DNA of 64,000 nt, from assembly GCF_018904615.1 (NCBI RefSeq), contig NZ_JADCNH010000011.1:54807-118806 (forward strand). Direction: 5' to 3'. A model generated the notes under the pieces. The model saw only the letters and a list, made by a program, of their open reading frames with translations, was not told where the DNA came from and did no database searches. Position 1 is the stretch's first letter. Every line of letters starts with the position of its first letter. Below, one piece after another: positions 47,995 through 58,141 of this stretch. The position numbers and the translations under genes are program-made. Source of the stretch: Verticiella alkaliphila (GTDB lineage: Bacteria; Pseudomonadota; Gammaproteobacteria; Burkholderiales; Burkholderiaceae_B).

Positions 47995-49197
47995 GTGGAA
48001 GCTTTCATTTGCGACGCCGTGCGCACCCCCATCGGCCGTTACGGCGGTGGCCTGGCCCACGTGCGTACCGATGACCTGGGCGCCGTGCCGCTGGCCGCGC
48101 TCATGCAGCGCAACGCCTCGGTCGATTGGGCTGCCGTCGAAGACGTGATCTACGGCTGCGCCAACCAGGCCGGCGAAGACAACCGCAACGTGGCGCGTAT
48201 GTCGCTGCTGCTGGCCGGTCTGCCGCAGGAAGTGCCGGGCAGCACCATCAACCGCCTGTGCGGCTCGAGCCTGGACGCCCTGGCCGTGGTGGCCCGTGGC
48301 ATCAAGTCCGGCGAGCTCTCGCTGGCCATCGCCGGCGGCGTGGAAAGCATGAGCCGCGCCCCGTTCGTGATGGGCAAGGCCGACAGCGCGTTCTCGCGTG
48401 CTGCCCGCGTCGAAGACACCACCATCGGCTGGCGCTTCGTGAACCCGGCCTTCAAGGCCCGCTTCGGCACGCATTCCATGCCCGAGACGGCCGAGAACGT
48501 GGCCGAGCAGTTCAACATCAATCGTGCCGATCAGGACGCCTTCGCGCTGCGCAGCCAGCAACGCTGGGCCGCTGCCAATGAGCGTGGCTTCTTCAAGAAC
48601 GAGATCGTGCCCGTCACGATCCCGCAGAAGAAGGGCGATGCCCTGGTCGTGTCCACCGACGAGCACCCGCGTCCGCAGACCACCCTCGAGCAACTCGCCA
48701 AGCTCAAGGGCGTCGTCAAGCCCGACGGTACCGTGACGGCCGGCAACGCCTCCGGCGTGAACGACGGCGCTGCCGCGCTGCTGCTCGCCTCGGAAGACGC
48801 CGCCAAGCGCTTCGGCCTGCGTCCGCGCGCCCGCGTGGTGGCGGCCGCCGCCTCCGGCGTCGAGCCGCGCATCATGGGCATCGGCCCCATCTCGGCCACG
48901 CGCAAGGTGCTGGCCAAGGCCGGCCTCACGCTGGACCAGATGGACGTCATCGAGCTGAACGAAGCCTTCGCCGCCCAAGGCCTGGCCGTCACCCGTGATC
49001 TGGGCCTGGCCGATGAGGATCCGCGCGTGAACCCGAATGGTGGCGCCATCGCCATCGGCCACCCCCTGGGGGCCTCGGGTGCGCGTCTGGCGACGACGGC
49101 GTTGTACCAGCTCGAGGCCACCGGTGGCCGTTACGCGCTGTGCACGATGTGCATCGGCGTCGGCCAGGGCATCGCCGTCATCATCGAGCGCGTGTAA
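47995..49197 (+). CDS. pcaF: 3-oxoadipyl-CoA thiolase
   Basis: A 400-residue thiolase. Nucleophile Cys about 89 in STINRLCGSSLDALAVVAR, His in IAIGHPLGASGARLA, and second Cys in CTMCIGVGQGIAVIIERV. The PcaF-type features include VEDTTIGWRFVNPAFKARFG and ANERGFFKNEIVPVTIPQKK. It cleaves 3-oxoadipyl-CoA to succinyl-CoA and acetyl-CoA at the end of aromatic degradation; no other pca gene lies within the window, so the exact substrate is a family-based call. GTG start with AGGAG upstream. Strong terminator follows. Confidence 0.9.
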   Translation: MEAFICDAVRTPIGRYGGGLAHVRTDDLGAVPLAALMQRNASVDWAAVEDVIYGCANQAGEDNRNVARMSLLLAGLPQEVPGSTINRLCGSSLDALAVVARGIKSGELSLAIAGGVESMSRAPFVMGKADSAFSRAARVEDTTIGWRFVNPAFKARFGTHSMPETAENVAEQFNINRADQDAFALRSQQRWAAANERGFFKNEIVPVTIPQKKGDALVVSTDEHPRPQTTLEQLAKLKGVVKPDGTVTAGNASGVNDGAAALLLASEDAAKRFGLRPRARVVAAAASGVEPRIMGIGPISATRKVLAKAGLTLDQMDVIELNEAFAAQGLAVTRDLGLADEDPRVNPNGGAIAIGHPLGASGARLATTALYQLEATGGRYALCTMCIGVGQGIAVIIERV

Positions 49198-49239
49198 GCC
49201 TCAGGGGCGGGGTGTCTTCCCTGCCCATCGTCGTACGTG

Positions 49240-49268
49240 AAAGGCCGCTCCAATGGAGCGGCCTTTTT
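49240..49268 (+). terminator. Rho-independent terminator
   Basis: Perfect 12-bp stem (AAAGGCCGCTCC / GGAGCGGCCTTT) with an AAT loop and a following T-run, 43 bp after the thiolase stop. The A-run on the other side makes it usable by the convergent gene as well. Confidence 0.9.
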
Positions 49269-49298
49269 ACTGTCAGATGACGGCGGCTGCGGACAGCT

Positions 49299-49976
49299 TT
49301 ACGGATCCAGACGCGGTTTGCTCATCAGGAGACGCACGCCGAACAGCAAGCCCGACAGCACGATGAATGCGCCGGACACCGGCGCGCCGGGCACGACGAG
49401 CAAGGCGACGCCCAGCATCACGCTCGCGGCAACCAGGAAGGCACCCACGGCGCGTGCCCGCGTCGAGCCGTAGAAGTGATGCCGGCGCAGGCGTGTGGCG
49501 CTGCGAGGGTGCGTGACATGCCAGTTCTCGAGCGCGCTGATCAGCGCTTGGCGCAAAGGCGCGTAGTCTGCGATGTGGCGCATCTGGTGAGACACGAGTA
49601 GTGTGGCGCCGCAATGGCGATGCAGCTTGATGTAGTCATCGGTGCCGTAGCCGGACAATGCCGTGAAAGGCAGGGCGTCCATGCCCGAGAATTCGACTCG
49701 GTCGCTGAAGACGGCGACGGTGCGCCTGGGTGGCATGAGACGGCGGGCGAGGAGCACCGGCAAGGCGCCGAGCACCGCGCCCAACAGCGCGAGCGCCACG
49801 ACCGCCGCCGCGCCTTCCCAGCGCAGGACGCTCAAAGCGAGCGTCACGCCACCCATGATGCCGCCAGGCACCAGAAAGAAGCTGGCAATGAGGGCGGCCT
49901 GGTGCCAGCGTGTATTCAGAATGACGGCATAGCGTCGTGGCGAGTCCGGCGGGGCGGCGGCATCGTCCGGGCGCAT
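49299..49976 (-). CDS. Small membrane protein, YcxB-like organisation
   Basis: A 225-residue protein with two N-terminal membrane helices (ALIASFFLVPGGIMGGVTLA and AAAVVALALLGAVLGALPVL), a soluble central segment (VAVFSDRVEFSGMDALPFTA, TDDYIKLHRHCGATLLVSHQ) and two C-terminal helices (AVGAFLVAASVMLGVALLVV; AFIVLSGLLFGVRLLM). The soluble segment resembles the PH-like part of YcxB-family proteins, one of which lies at 53006. Function unknown. 7 bp from the DUF2863 gene start side; co-directional. Confidence 0.65.
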   Translation of the reverse strand: MRPDDAAAPPDSPRRYAVILNTRWHQAALIASFFLVPGGIMGGVTLALSVLRWEGAAAVVALALLGAVLGALPVLLARRLMPPRRTVAVFSDRVEFSGMDALPFTALSGYGTDDYIKLHRHCGATLLVSHQMRHIADYAPLRQALISALENWHVTHPRSATRLRRHHFYGSTRARAVGAFLVAASVMLGVALLVVPGAPVSGAFIVLSGLLFGVRLLMSKPRLDP

Positions 49977-49982
49977 GCGTGT

Positions 49983-51200
49983 TCAGTGAAAGTGTTTGGG
50001 CGTGGTGTCCACGTCTTCCGGTAGCTCGGCGTGCTCCATGTTCCCGACGGGATCCGGAAAAAGCGGTGCGCCGCAGTCCTCGCAGAATTCCATCGGCAGG
50101 ATGCCGGGCAGACGACGGATGTCCGTCATGCCCAGGGCCTTCAGAAGGCCCACGATCTCTTCCAGGGCACCGGTGGGCGCGCCTTCCTCGCCCAGCAGCT
50201 CCGGCTCGGCGTCTTCACGGCCGAAGAGCGGCCAGACGCAGCCATAGATCACATCGTTGCTGTTGCGGGCCGTGAAGCCGATGCGGTACTCGTCGATCTG
50301 GTGCTCGCCACAGCCGGCGATGACGGCGCGCAGGCCGTCCGGCTGGAAGCCCGCAGCGGTCTCGAGCCAGCCCAGGGCGGCGCGCAGCGAGAGCGGGCGC
50401 ACGCGGCGATCCGCTTCGCGGTTGCCGACATACCAGGCGTCCGGCAGCAGGATGTCGAAGCCGCAGCCCGGCAGCAGGCTGGCGAGCGTGGGCTCGGCCT
50501 GGGCCGTCCAGCCGGTGAGGCAGGCCAGGCGGGTGGCTTGAGGATCGTCCGGGGCTTCCTGCCAGCGGAACATCGGCGCGCCTTCGGGCACCACCACCAC
50601 GCCGGCGAGGTAACGGCTGTCGGCCAGCATGCCGGCGATTTCCGTATCCTGCGCGATGGTGACCTTCTGCGTGGTGTTCTTGCCGATGGCCTGCATCGTG
50701 AGGCGTTGCAGCCATTGCAGGGTGGCCGAGAACGTGCGCGGCATCTGGTCGACCGACAGCAGCGTGGGCACGAGCGCCAGCTGTGCATCCTGGGCCAGCA
50801 CGTGACCATGCAGCTGCGCGCGCAGCGCGTCCAGGGCTTCGGGGCGGATCTTGTTGGCGGGGATCTGGTAGCGCGTCCAGACGGCGAGCGGCGCCACGAT
50901 GAGCAGCGCCTCGTAGCGCTGGCCGTCCTTCTCGAAGACGAAGGATTCGGACAGCGTCTCGCACATCTCGATGAGGACGTCATAGGCGCCGCCCTCCACC
51001 CCGAGGAGCTGATCGAGCGCGCCTTCGACTGGCGCATCCTGGCCCGCCTTGAAGAGCTTTTCGAGCGTGGTCTCGATCTGGCGCTCCCAGAAGCGGTCTT
51101 CGACGCGGCTGGTGGAGGCGTGCAACGCCTGCGCGAGCTGCACGAGGCGCTCGGTGTCGCGATGGGGACGGCTGGCTGAGGTGGTGCGCGTGCGAGGCAT
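49983..51200 (-). CDS. DUF2863 family protein
   Basis: A 405-residue cytoplasmic protein typical of Burkholderiales. Conserved blocks: LAVWTRYQIPANKIRPEALD, SVDQMPRTFSATLQWLQRL and IRRLPGILPMEFCEDCGAPL, the last holding a C-x-x-C pair followed by a FPDPVGNMEHAELPED tail. Function unknown. Start 51200 (MPRTRTTSASRPHRDTERLV) chosen over 51221 by similarity. Precedes the small membrane protein gene in a leftward pair. Confidence 0.85.
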   Translation of the reverse strand: MPRTRTTSASRPHRDTERLVQLAQALHASTSRVEDRFWERQIETTLEKLFKAGQDAPVEGALDQLLGVEGGAYDVLIEMCETLSESFVFEKDGQRYEALLIVAPLAVWTRYQIPANKIRPEALDALRAQLHGHVLAQDAQLALVPTLLSVDQMPRTFSATLQWLQRLTMQAIGKNTTQKVTIAQDTEIAGMLADSRYLAGVVVVPEGAPMFRWQEAPDDPQATRLACLTGWTAQAEPTLASLLPGCGFDILLPDAWYVGNREADRRVRPLSLRAALGWLETAAGFQPDGLRAVIAGCGEHQIDEYRIGFTARNSNDVIYGCVWPLFGREDAEPELLGEEGAPTGALEEIVGLLKALGMTDIRRLPGILPMEFCEDCGAPLFPDPVGNMEHAELPEDVDTTPKHFH

Positions 51201-51355
51201 CGTTGCGGCTTCTAGAGTCAACCGCTTAGTGTACTCTGCCGCGCGGCAGGTCCAAAAACCCAGCCTCCGCGTTTGTCAACGCCCGGCGATTTCTGCATGA
51301 TGGCGGATTGCGCGCACCGCGAACGACACGCAGACACAAGGAACAAGGAGAGACC

Positions 51356-52795
51356 ATGACCGCATACGAGAACCTCGCACTCTATATCGATGGCGAATTC
51401 GTCGCCGACGGCCGCAAGTCTCAGGACGTCGTGAACCCCGCCACGGGCGAGGTCATCGGCAAGCTGCCGCACGCGAGCCGCGAGGATCTGGACCGCGCCA
51501 TCGCGTCCGCCGAGCGCGCCTTCGCCGAATGGCGCCGCACCTCGCCGCTGGAGCGCTCGCGCATCCTGCGCAAGGTGGGCGAGCTCGCGCGCGAGCGTGC
51601 CCAGGAGATCGGGCGCAACATGACGCTGGACCAGGGCAAGCCGCTTGCCGAGGCCGTGGCCGAAGTGCAGGGCTGCGCCGAGCACGCCGAGTGGCACGCC
51701 GAAGAGGCCCGCCGCATCTACGGCCGCCTGGTGCCCTCGCGTGACCCGAACGTGCGCCAGATGGTGATCCGTGAGCCGGTGGGCGTGTGCGCCGCCTTCA
51801 CCCCCTGGAATTTCCCGTTCAACCAGGCCATCCGCAAGGCCGCCGCTGCCATCGCCGCGGGCTGCACCCTGATCCTGAAGGGCCCGGAAGATGCGCCGAG
51901 CGGCGTGGTCGCCATGGCCCGTCTCTTTCACGACGCCGGCCTGCCCGCGGGCGTGCTGAACATCGTTTGGGGCGTGCCGCACGAGGTCTCGAGCTACCTC
52001 ATCGAATCGCCCGTGGTGCGCAAGATCTCCTTCACCGGCTCCGTGCCGGTGGGCAAGGAGCTCGCCGCCCTGGCCGGCAAGCACATGAAGCGCGTCACGA
52101 TGGAGCTGGGCGGGCACTCGCCGGTACTGGTCTTCAACGACGCGGACATCGACACCGCCGCCGTGCACCTGGCCAAGTTCAAATCGCGCAACGCCGGCCA
52201 GGTCTGCATCTCGCCCACGCGCTTCTACATCCAGGAAGGCGTGTACGACGCCTTCGCCGAGCGCTTCGTCGATGCGGTGAGCAAGATCCGCGTGGGTGAC
52301 GGCCTGGAGAAGGGCACGCAGATGGGCCCGCTCGCGCACGAGCGCCGCGTGGACGCCATGGCGTCCTTCGTGGCCGACGCCCACGATCGGGGCGGCAAGG
52401 TGCTCACCGGCGGCGAGCGCCTGCAACTGGGCGGCGGCAAGGGCTACTTCTACGCCCCCACCGTGATCGCCGGCCTGCCGGACGATTCGCGCCTGATGAC
52501 CGAAGAGCCCTTCGGCCCCATCGCGCCGCTCACGAAGTTCAAGACCACCGAGGAAGTGCTGAAGCGCGCCAACAGCCTGCCGTTCGGCCTGGCGTCCTAC
52601 GTCTTCACCACGAACCTGCAGACGGCACACCAGGTGTCGACGGGTCTGGAAGCCGGCATGATCGGCATCAACCACTTCGGCGTTGCGCTCTCCGAGCTGC
52701 CCTTCGGCGGCATCAAGGACAGCGGCATCGGCAGCGAAGGCGGCAGCGAGACCTTCGACGGCTACCTCGTCACGAAGCTCGTCACGCAGGTCTGA
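51356..52795 (+). CDS. NAD(P)-dependent succinate-semialdehyde dehydrogenase-like aldehyde dehydrogenase
   Basis: A 479-residue aldehyde dehydrogenase. Cofactor region [20 protein letters not shown], catalytic Glu in [14 protein letters not shown] (about 250) and catalytic Cys in [15 protein letters not shown] (about 284), ending [20 protein letters not shown]. The sequence resembles GabD-type and 2,5-dioxovalerate-type enzymes; the precise aldehyde cannot be fixed by eye. Start ATG 51356 has a perfect AAGGAG. Monocistronic, with a hairpin terminator downstream. Confidence 0.88.
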   Translation: MTAYENLALYIDGEFVADGRKSQDVVNPATGEVIGKLPHASREDLDRAIASAERAFAEWRRTSPLERSRILRKVGELARERAQEIGRNMTLDQGKPLAEAVAEVQGCAEHAEWHAEEARRIYGRLVPSRDPNVRQMVIREPVGVCAAFTPWNFPFNQAIRKAAAAIAAGCTLILKGPEDAPSGVVAMARLFHDAGLPAGVLNIVWGVPHEVSSYLIESPVVRKISFTGSVPVGKELAALAGKHMKRVTMELGGHSPVLVFNDADIDTAAVHLAKFKSRNAGQVCISPTRFYIQEGVYDAFAERFVDAVSKIRVGDGLEKGTQMGPLAHERRVDAMASFVADAHDRGGKVLTGGERLQLGGGKGYFYAPTVIAGLPDDSRLMTEEPFGPIAPLTKFKTTEEVLKRANSLPFGLASYVFTTNLQTAHQVSTGLEAGMIGINHFGVALSELPFGGIKDSGIGSEGGSETFDGYLVTKLVTQV

Positions 52796-52846
52796 GGATG
52801 GGCGCCGGGCTGATGGCCTGGCGTTGCTGATTCAGGCGTGAATGCA

Positions 52847-52876
52847 CGACGGCCGCCCGGGATCGGGCGGCCGTCG
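52847..52876 (+). terminator. Hairpin terminator after the aldehyde dehydrogenase gene
   Basis: Near-perfect 13-bp stem (CGACGGCCGCCCG / CGGGCGGCCGTCG) about 50 bp past the stop. No T-tract. The rest of the gap to 53005 shows no gene I can support. Confidence 0.6.
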
Positions 52877-53005
52877 TCACGTGGGCGCTTACGAAGCGCT
52901 CGGCACATGCGCAAAGCACGTCGGTGCGGTGTGTCGATGTGGGCCTGGTCGATACCGCTTGTCTGCGGCGCCTGGAACACGTCATGCGCGCGCCTGAACG
53001 TGCTT

Positions 53006-53629
53006 TCAGCGCTCTGCCGGTGACAGCGACGACGTTGGCATGCCGCGCCCGCTGGCCAGTGCCTGCTGGAAGCTGGCCATCTGCTCGGGCGACAACACCC
53101 GTCTCGGAACCAGGTAGTACATCCGATCCGAGATGAAGAGCAGCCAGAGCGCGTCGTTCTGCGCCACGTCCACGAAATCCTTCCACGGCACGTCGGCTGT
53201 GCCGTAGCGGCTGCGCATGGCCAGCCGCTCGGCCGTCCAGGCAAACTCGTGTCCACCCGGCAGCGTCATCTGCTTGCGCAGCGCGCGGCGCGCACCCCAG
53301 CGCGCCGTGAGACGCACGATGAGCCAAGGTAGGCCGACGATGACAATCGGCAGCAGCAGGGCCATCAGCAGCAAGGTGACAACGGCGGGAGCCGTGAGGG
53401 GCCATTGCAGGGCCCCGAATACCACAAGCGCGAAGGCCCAGAGCGCTCCGTACGCGATCCACGTGCTCCGGCGCCGCAATTGTGCGCGATAGAAGAGATA
53501 CTGCCCGCGCGCCAGGTCATCGGCCGTGTAGACGACCGTGACGCGGCACGCAGGCCCGGCGCTCTCCAGAGGAGACGCGCCGGGCAGGGGGGCTGCCGAC
53601 TCAGGCAACCTTGTCCACCTGGGCCGCAT
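53006..53629 (-). CDS. YcxB family membrane protein
   Basis: Up to 207 residues. [20 protein letters not shown], then two membrane helices ([40 protein letters not shown]), followed by the soluble YcxB-like segment [40 protein letters not shown]. Function unknown. The ATG at 53629 overlaps the end of the aconitase gene by 29 bp; a TTG at 53608 would overlap by 8 bp. Either way it is translationally linked to acnA, which is unusual for this family. Confidence 0.75.
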   Translation of the reverse strand: MRPRWTRLPESAAPLPGASPLESAGPACRVTVVYTADDLARGQYLFYRAQLRRRSTWIAYGALWAFALVVFGALQWPLTAPAVVTLLLMALLLPIVIVGLPWLIVRLTARWGARRALRKQMTLPGGHEFAWTAERLAMRSRYGTADVPWKDFVDVAQNDALWLLFISDRMYYLVPRRVLSPEQMASFQQALASGRGMPTSSLSPAER

Positions 53630-56330
53630 CGGCCAGCAGCTGACGCAGCACGAAGGGCAGGATGCCGCCGTGCTGGTAGTAGTCCACCTCGATCGGCGTA
53701 TCGATGCGCAGCAGCACGGTCACTTCCTGCTTGGTGCCGTCCGCACGATGGATGTGCAGCTTCACGTCCTGCTGCGGACGAATGCCGTTTTCCAGGCCCG
53801 TGATGTCGTAGGTCTCGCTGCCGGTGATGCCGAGCGATTGCGCGCTGTCGCCGCCCTTGAACTGCAGGGGCAGCACGCCCATGCCGACCAAGTTGCTGCG
53901 GTGGATGCGCTCGAAGCTGCGGGCGATCACGGCCTTCACGCCCAGGAGCTGCGTGCCCTTGGCGGCCCAGTCGCGCGACGACCCGGTGCCGTACTCTTCG
54001 CCGCCGAAGATCACGGTGGACGTACCCTCGGCGATGTAGCGCATGGCGGCGTCATAGATCGACATCTGTTCGCCGGTGGGCTGGAAGAGCGTCTCGCCGC
54101 CTTCCACGCGCGTGCCATCCGCGCGCGCCGGGATCATGAGGTTCTTGATGCGCACGTTGGCGAAGGTGCCGCGCATCATGATCTCGTGATTGCCGCGACG
54201 CGAGCCGTAGCTGTTGAAGTCGGGCTTCAGGACGTTGTGTTCCTTGAGCCATTTGCCGGCCGGCGACGTTTCCTTGATCGAACCGGCGGGCGAGATGTGG
54301 TCCGTCGTGATCGAATCACCGAAGAGGCCCAGGGCACGCGCACCGGTCACGGGCGGCATGGGCTTGGGCGTCATCGAGAAATCCTCGAAGAAGGGCGGCT
54401 CGGCGATGTAGGTGGACGACGGCCAGTTGTAGGTGTCGCCCTTCACGCCCTTGATCTTTTCCCAGAGCTTGCCCGGGTTGCCCTGGACTTGCGCGTAGTT
54501 CTTGCGGAAGTCCTCGGGCGTCATGGCGCTGGTGACCAGCGCCTGGATCTCGGCGGAGGTCGGCCAGATGTTGCCCAGCCAGACGTCGCCGTCATGGCCG
54601 CGGCCCACCGGCTCGGTCATCAGGTCCACCGTCATGTTGCCGGCGATGGCATAGGCCACGACCAGGGGCGGCGAGGCGAGGAAGTTGGCCTTGATGTTCG
54701 GGTGGATGCGCGCCTCGAAATTGCGGTTGCCCGAGAGCACGGCCGCGCACACCAGATCGTTCTCGACGATGGCGTCGTTGTATTCCTGGGCCAGATCCCC
54801 CGCGTTGCCGATGCAGGTGGTGCAGCCGTAGGCCGCCACGCTGAAGCCCAGCTTCTCGAGATAGGGCAGGAGACCCGTCTTCTCCAGATAGTGCGTCACC
54901 ACGCGCGAGCCCGGGGCAAGCGAGGTCTTCACCTTGCGCGATACCGTGAGCCCGGCCTCCACCGCCTTCTTCGCGAGCAGGCCGGCGGCCAGCATCACGT
55001 TGGGGTTGGAGGTGTTGGTGCAGGAGGTGATGGCGGCGATCAGCACGTCGCCATTGCGCAGGTTGCCCTTCTTGCCGGCGGGGAAGACCTGGCCGAGCTT
55101 CTCGGGGGCCTGGGCAAAGCCGTTGTCCGCAATCGGCTTGCTGAAGAGATCGATGAACGTATTCTTGATGTGCCCGATCTCGATGCGATCCTGCGGGCGC
55201 TTGGGGCCGGCCAGCGAGGGTGCCACCGTGGACAGATCCAGCGTGAGCAGCTTGGTGTAGTCGATGTCCTTGGCCTTGGGCACACCGTACAGCTTCTGGG
55301 CCTTGAAGTAGCCCTGCAGCGCGGCGATCTCGTCCTTGGTGCGGCCGGTGTTGACGAAGTAATCGATGGTGCGGTCGTCCACCGGGAAGAAGCCCATCGT
55401 CGCGCCGTATTCAGGCGCCATGTTGCCGATGGTGGCACGGTCCGTCACCGACAGGCTGGACGTGCCCTCGCCACAGAATTCCACGAACTTGCCCACCACC
55501 TTTTCCTGGCGCAGCATCTCGGTGATGCGCAGCACGAGGTCAGTGGCGGTCACGCCTTCGCGCAGTTGGCCCTTCAATTCCACGCCAACGACGTCGGGGG
55601 TCAGGAAATACACCGGCTGGCCGAGCATGCCGGCCTCGGCCTCGATACCGCCCACACCCCAGCCCACCACGCCGATGCCGTTGATCATCGTGGTGTGGCT
55701 ATCCGTGCCCACGAGCGTGTCAGGGTAGTAGACCTTGTCCGCCGTGTTGTGCACGCCGCGCGCCAGGTACTCCAGGTTCACCTGGTGGACGATGCCAAAG
55801 CCCGGGGGCACCACGCCGAACGTGTCGAAGGCCTGCATGCCCCACTTCATGAATTCGTAGCGCTCGCGATTGCGCTGGAATTCGAGCTTCATGTTCAAGT
55901 CGAGCGCCTTGGGGCCGCCGAAGTGGTCGATCATGACCGAGTGATCCACGACCAGGTCCACGGGCACCAGGGGCTCGATGGCCTTCGGGTTCTTGCCCAT
56001 CTTGGCGGCCACGCTGCGCATGGCGGCCAGATCCGCCAGCAGGGGCACGCCGGTGAAATCCTGCAGCACCACGCGCGCCACCACGAAGGGGATCTCGTCT
56101 TCGCGCACGCCATTGGGCTGCCAGTTGGCGAGCTGGCGCACGTGCTCTTCGGTCACCTTCTTGCCATCACAGTTGCGCAGCACGGCTTCGAGCACGACGC
56201 GGATCGACACCGGCAAGCGCGAAATGTCGACACCCAGGGCCTTGCCCAGTGCCGGCAGGGAGTAGTACTGCCCGGTCTTCTTGTCGCCTATCTTGAAGGA
56301 CTTGAGGGTACTGAAGCTGTTGTGCGGCAT
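53601..56330 (-). CDS. acnA: Aconitate hydratase A
   Basis: A 909-residue aconitase (citrate to isocitrate). [4Fe-4S] ligands: Cys about 437 in [19 protein letters not shown] and the pair near 504 in [14 protein letters not shown]. Other marks: [72 protein letters not shown]. Start ATG 56330 ([20 protein letters not shown]); the in-frame ATG at 56354 is not supported. Upstream lies a palindromic AT-rich element. Confidence 0.97.
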   Translation of the reverse strand: MPHNSFSTLKSFKIGDKKTGQYYSLPALGKALGVDISRLPVSIRVVLEAVLRNCDGKKVTEEHVRQLANWQPNGVREDEIPFVVARVVLQDFTGVPLLADLAAMRSVAAKMGKNPKAIEPLVPVDLVVDHSVMIDHFGGPKALDLNMKLEFQRNRERYEFMKWGMQAFDTFGVVPPGFGIVHQVNLEYLARGVHNTADKVYYPDTLVGTDSHTTMINGIGVVGWGVGGIEAEAGMLGQPVYFLTPDVVGVELKGQLREGVTATDLVLRITEMLRQEKVVGKFVEFCGEGTSSLSVTDRATIGNMAPEYGATMGFFPVDDRTIDYFVNTGRTKDEIAALQGYFKAQKLYGVPKAKDIDYTKLLTLDLSTVAPSLAGPKRPQDRIEIGHIKNTFIDLFSKPIADNGFAQAPEKLGQVFPAGKKGNLRNGDVLIAAITSCTNTSNPNVMLAAGLLAKKAVEAGLTVSRKVKTSLAPGSRVVTHYLEKTGLLPYLEKLGFSVAAYGCTTCIGNAGDLAQEYNDAIVENDLVCAAVLSGNRNFEARIHPNIKANFLASPPLVVAYAIAGNMTVDLMTEPVGRGHDGDVWLGNIWPTSAEIQALVTSAMTPEDFRKNYAQVQGNPGKLWEKIKGVKGDTYNWPSSTYIAEPPFFEDFSMTPKPMPPVTGARALGLFGDSITTDHISPAGSIKETSPAGKWLKEHNVLKPDFNSYGSRRGNHEIMMRGTFANVRIKNLMIPARADGTRVEGGETLFQPTGEQMSIYDAAMRYIAEGTSTVIFGGEEYGTGSSRDWAAKGTQLLGVKAVIARSFERIHRSNLVGMGVLPLQFKGGDSAQSLGITGSETYDITGLENGIRPQQDVKLHIHRADGTKQEVTVLLRIDTPIEVDYYQHGGILPFVLRQLLADAAQVDKVA

Positions 56331-56673
56331 GTTGGGGCTCCGAGAGGAAATCATGTCAAATCTACCATCGTCGACGCGCGCTTGCGACTATGCGCATTGT
56401 AGTTCTCAGCGTCGCGCTCCAGTAGTCTTATATAAGATATAAGATATCAGACTCAGACGGGTAGGTAAAGTTCAGCAAGAACTGCGCCGTGACGGGATCT
56501 AGATGCCGACAAGCCCCGCTGCAAGGAAAACTCCGGACACACAATGAAGGATCTTGGTAACGGGTCCGAGGTACGTCTGACAAATCCCGGCGTGATAATG
56601 CGCGGGCGCTGAGGGCATGCCCCTCGCGCTTCGAAAAATACCAATGTTCAGTTGCATACCTTCCGGAGTCATC
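56331..56673. other. 343-bp divergent intergenic region between acnA and a lipoprotein gene
   Basis: The acnA side carries an AT-rich palindromic element (56426-56448). From about 56450 to 56660 I see no convincing open frame, hairpin or RNA gene. The lipoprotein ribosome site (GGAG) is at its right end. Confidence 0.6.
56426..56448. promoter_or_regulatory. AT-rich operator-like palindrome upstream of acnA
   Basis: TCTTATATAAGA (56426-56437) is a perfect 12-bp palindrome, and its right half TATAAGA is repeated at 56438-56444. It lies about 96 bp upstream of acnA. The half-site and spacing resemble operators of GntR-family regulators; no such regulator gene is in the window, so the binder is unknown. 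The TATA-rich sequence may also be the acnA promoter core. Confidence 0.5.
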
Positions 56674-58104
56674 ATGGGGATTACCTCCTTGCGTCGAACC
56701 ACCGTCCTGGCCTTGAGCGTGCTGGCTGTCTCGCTGGCGGCTTGCCAGCAGAAGGAGACCCCAGCGGCTGGGCCGGCCAAGCCGCCCGTCGTCAACATGG
56801 GCGAGCCGTTCCGCGGGGAATTGACCACACAAAGCCCCACGAACATCAACGATGGCAGCCGCTACTCAGTGCTCACCGTCAACCTGAAGGGCAATACGAC
56901 GACGAAGATTTCTCTCGAAGGGTCTCTGCAAGGTGTGCTCTCGCTCTATAAAGAGGGTGAGCTACTGAATGTGTCTAATGGAAACTCGTCGTTTGGCGAG
57001 AGCAGCTCGGGCTGCTGCGGTGGCAGCAGCAGCGGATCGCAGCGCCGCAGCACCACGCTCGTCCACACGGCCGAGGCCGATGGCGAGTATCAACTGGGCG
57101 TGAGCGGTGCCGATGCCACGCGCTACGGCCCGTTCCGTGTCGTGACGCAGGCCATCGAGGTGCGCAACAGCGGTCCGGTGAAAGCGGGCGAGACGCTCGA
57201 GGGCGCATTGTCGGCGTCAGCCGACAGCGCCAACAGAGGCCACAACACCTATCAACTGGCGGTCGAAGAAGACGGCCTGTACGACATCTATCTGCGCTCG
57301 CAGAACTTCGATGCCTTCCTGAAACTCTCGGGCAATGGCGTGACCCAGGAGGACGACGACAGCGGCGGCGGCTCGGACGCCAAGATCTCCGCCTTCCTGA
57401 AGGCTGGCACCTATGAGCTCCAGGCCTCAGGCCTGGATCGTGGCGACGCGGGCCTGTACAGCCTGTCCGTGGAGCGTCAGGCCCTGCCGGCCGGCACGGA
57501 GCTGTCGCAGGGCGGCCCGCTGCAACCTGGCGCTACCGTGACCGGCCTCTACAGCGGCCAGGATCTGCGCTACGAACTGCGGCTCACCGAGCGCCAGCGC
57601 GTGGTGATCGACATGAAGTCGAGCGCGATCGACAGCTACCTGACGCTGGACGGCCCGGGCGTGCACGCCACCGATGATGACAGCGGCGGTGGCTCGGATG
57701 CCCGCATCGAGCGCACGCTCTCGCCCGGCACCTACACGATCACGGCCAACGGCTACGACAACGGTTCGGGCCTCTTCACGCTGGCCACCACGCTGAGCGA
57801 AGCCCCGCAGCCTGGCGGCGGCGACATCACCGTCGGCCAGACGGTGCGCGCCGAGCTCACCTCACCCGAGGGCGATGAGTACCGTCTGCGCGTGACGCGC
57901 GCCGGGCGCTACACGATCGAGATGCGCTCCGAGACAATCGACTCGTATCTGCGCATCGTGGGCGACACCGTGGATCAGGAAGACGACGACAGCGGCGGCA
58001 ACTACGACGCGCGTCTGTCGCTCTCGCTGCAGCCAGGCGAATATAGGATCTACGCCACGTCGATCGACGAGGACAACGGCCCGTACACGCTGTCCGTGCG
58101 CTGA
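56674..58104 (+). CDS. Lipoprotein with PPC-type beta-sandwich repeats
   Basis: A 476-residue predicted lipoprotein; signal MGITSLRRTTVLALSVLAVS then LAAC lipobox. The mature part has about four repeats of a roughly 100-residue bacterial pre-peptidase C-terminal (PPC)-like domain. The last three share a motif such as IDSYLTLDGPGV followed by DDDSGGGSDARI and PGTYTITANGYD. The Asp-rich DDDSGGGSDA loop is a likely Ca2+ site. The first repeat is degenerate and has a Ser/Gly stretch with a Cys-Cys pair (SSSGCCGGSSSGS). No protease domain is present. Start 56674 has GGAG 8 nt upstream. Function unknown; surface or periplasmic binding is plausible. Confidence 0.8.
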   Translation: MGITSLRRTTVLALSVLAVSLAACQQKETPAAGPAKPPVVNMGEPFRGELTTQSPTNINDGSRYSVLTVNLKGNTTTKISLEGSLQGVLSLYKEGELLNVSNGNSSFGESSSGCCGGSSSGSQRRSTTLVHTAEADGEYQLGVSGADATRYGPFRVVTQAIEVRNSGPVKAGETLEGALSASADSANRGHNTYQLAVEEDGLYDIYLRSQNFDAFLKLSGNGVTQEDDDSGGGSDAKISAFLKAGTYELQASGLDRGDAGLYSLSVERQALPAGTELSQGGPLQPGATVTGLYSGQDLRYELRLTERQRVVIDMKSSAIDSYLTLDGPGVHATDDDSGGGSDARIERTLSPGTYTITANGYDNGSGLFTLATTLSEAPQPGGGDITVGQTVRAELTSPEGDEYRLRVTRAGRYTIEMRSETIDSYLRIVGDTVDQEDDDSGGNYDARLSLSLQPGEYRIYATSIDEDNGPYTLSVR

Positions 58105-58109
58105 GCCTG

Positions 58110-58137
58110 ACGCGGGGCCGGCCTGGCCGGCCCCGTC
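58110..58137. terminator. Bidirectional hairpin between convergent genes
   Basis: GGGGCCGGC / GCCGGCCCC, 9-bp stem with a 3-nt loop, in the 37 bp between the lipoprotein and MarR stops. Confidence 0.6.
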
Positions 58138-58141
58138 GCCT

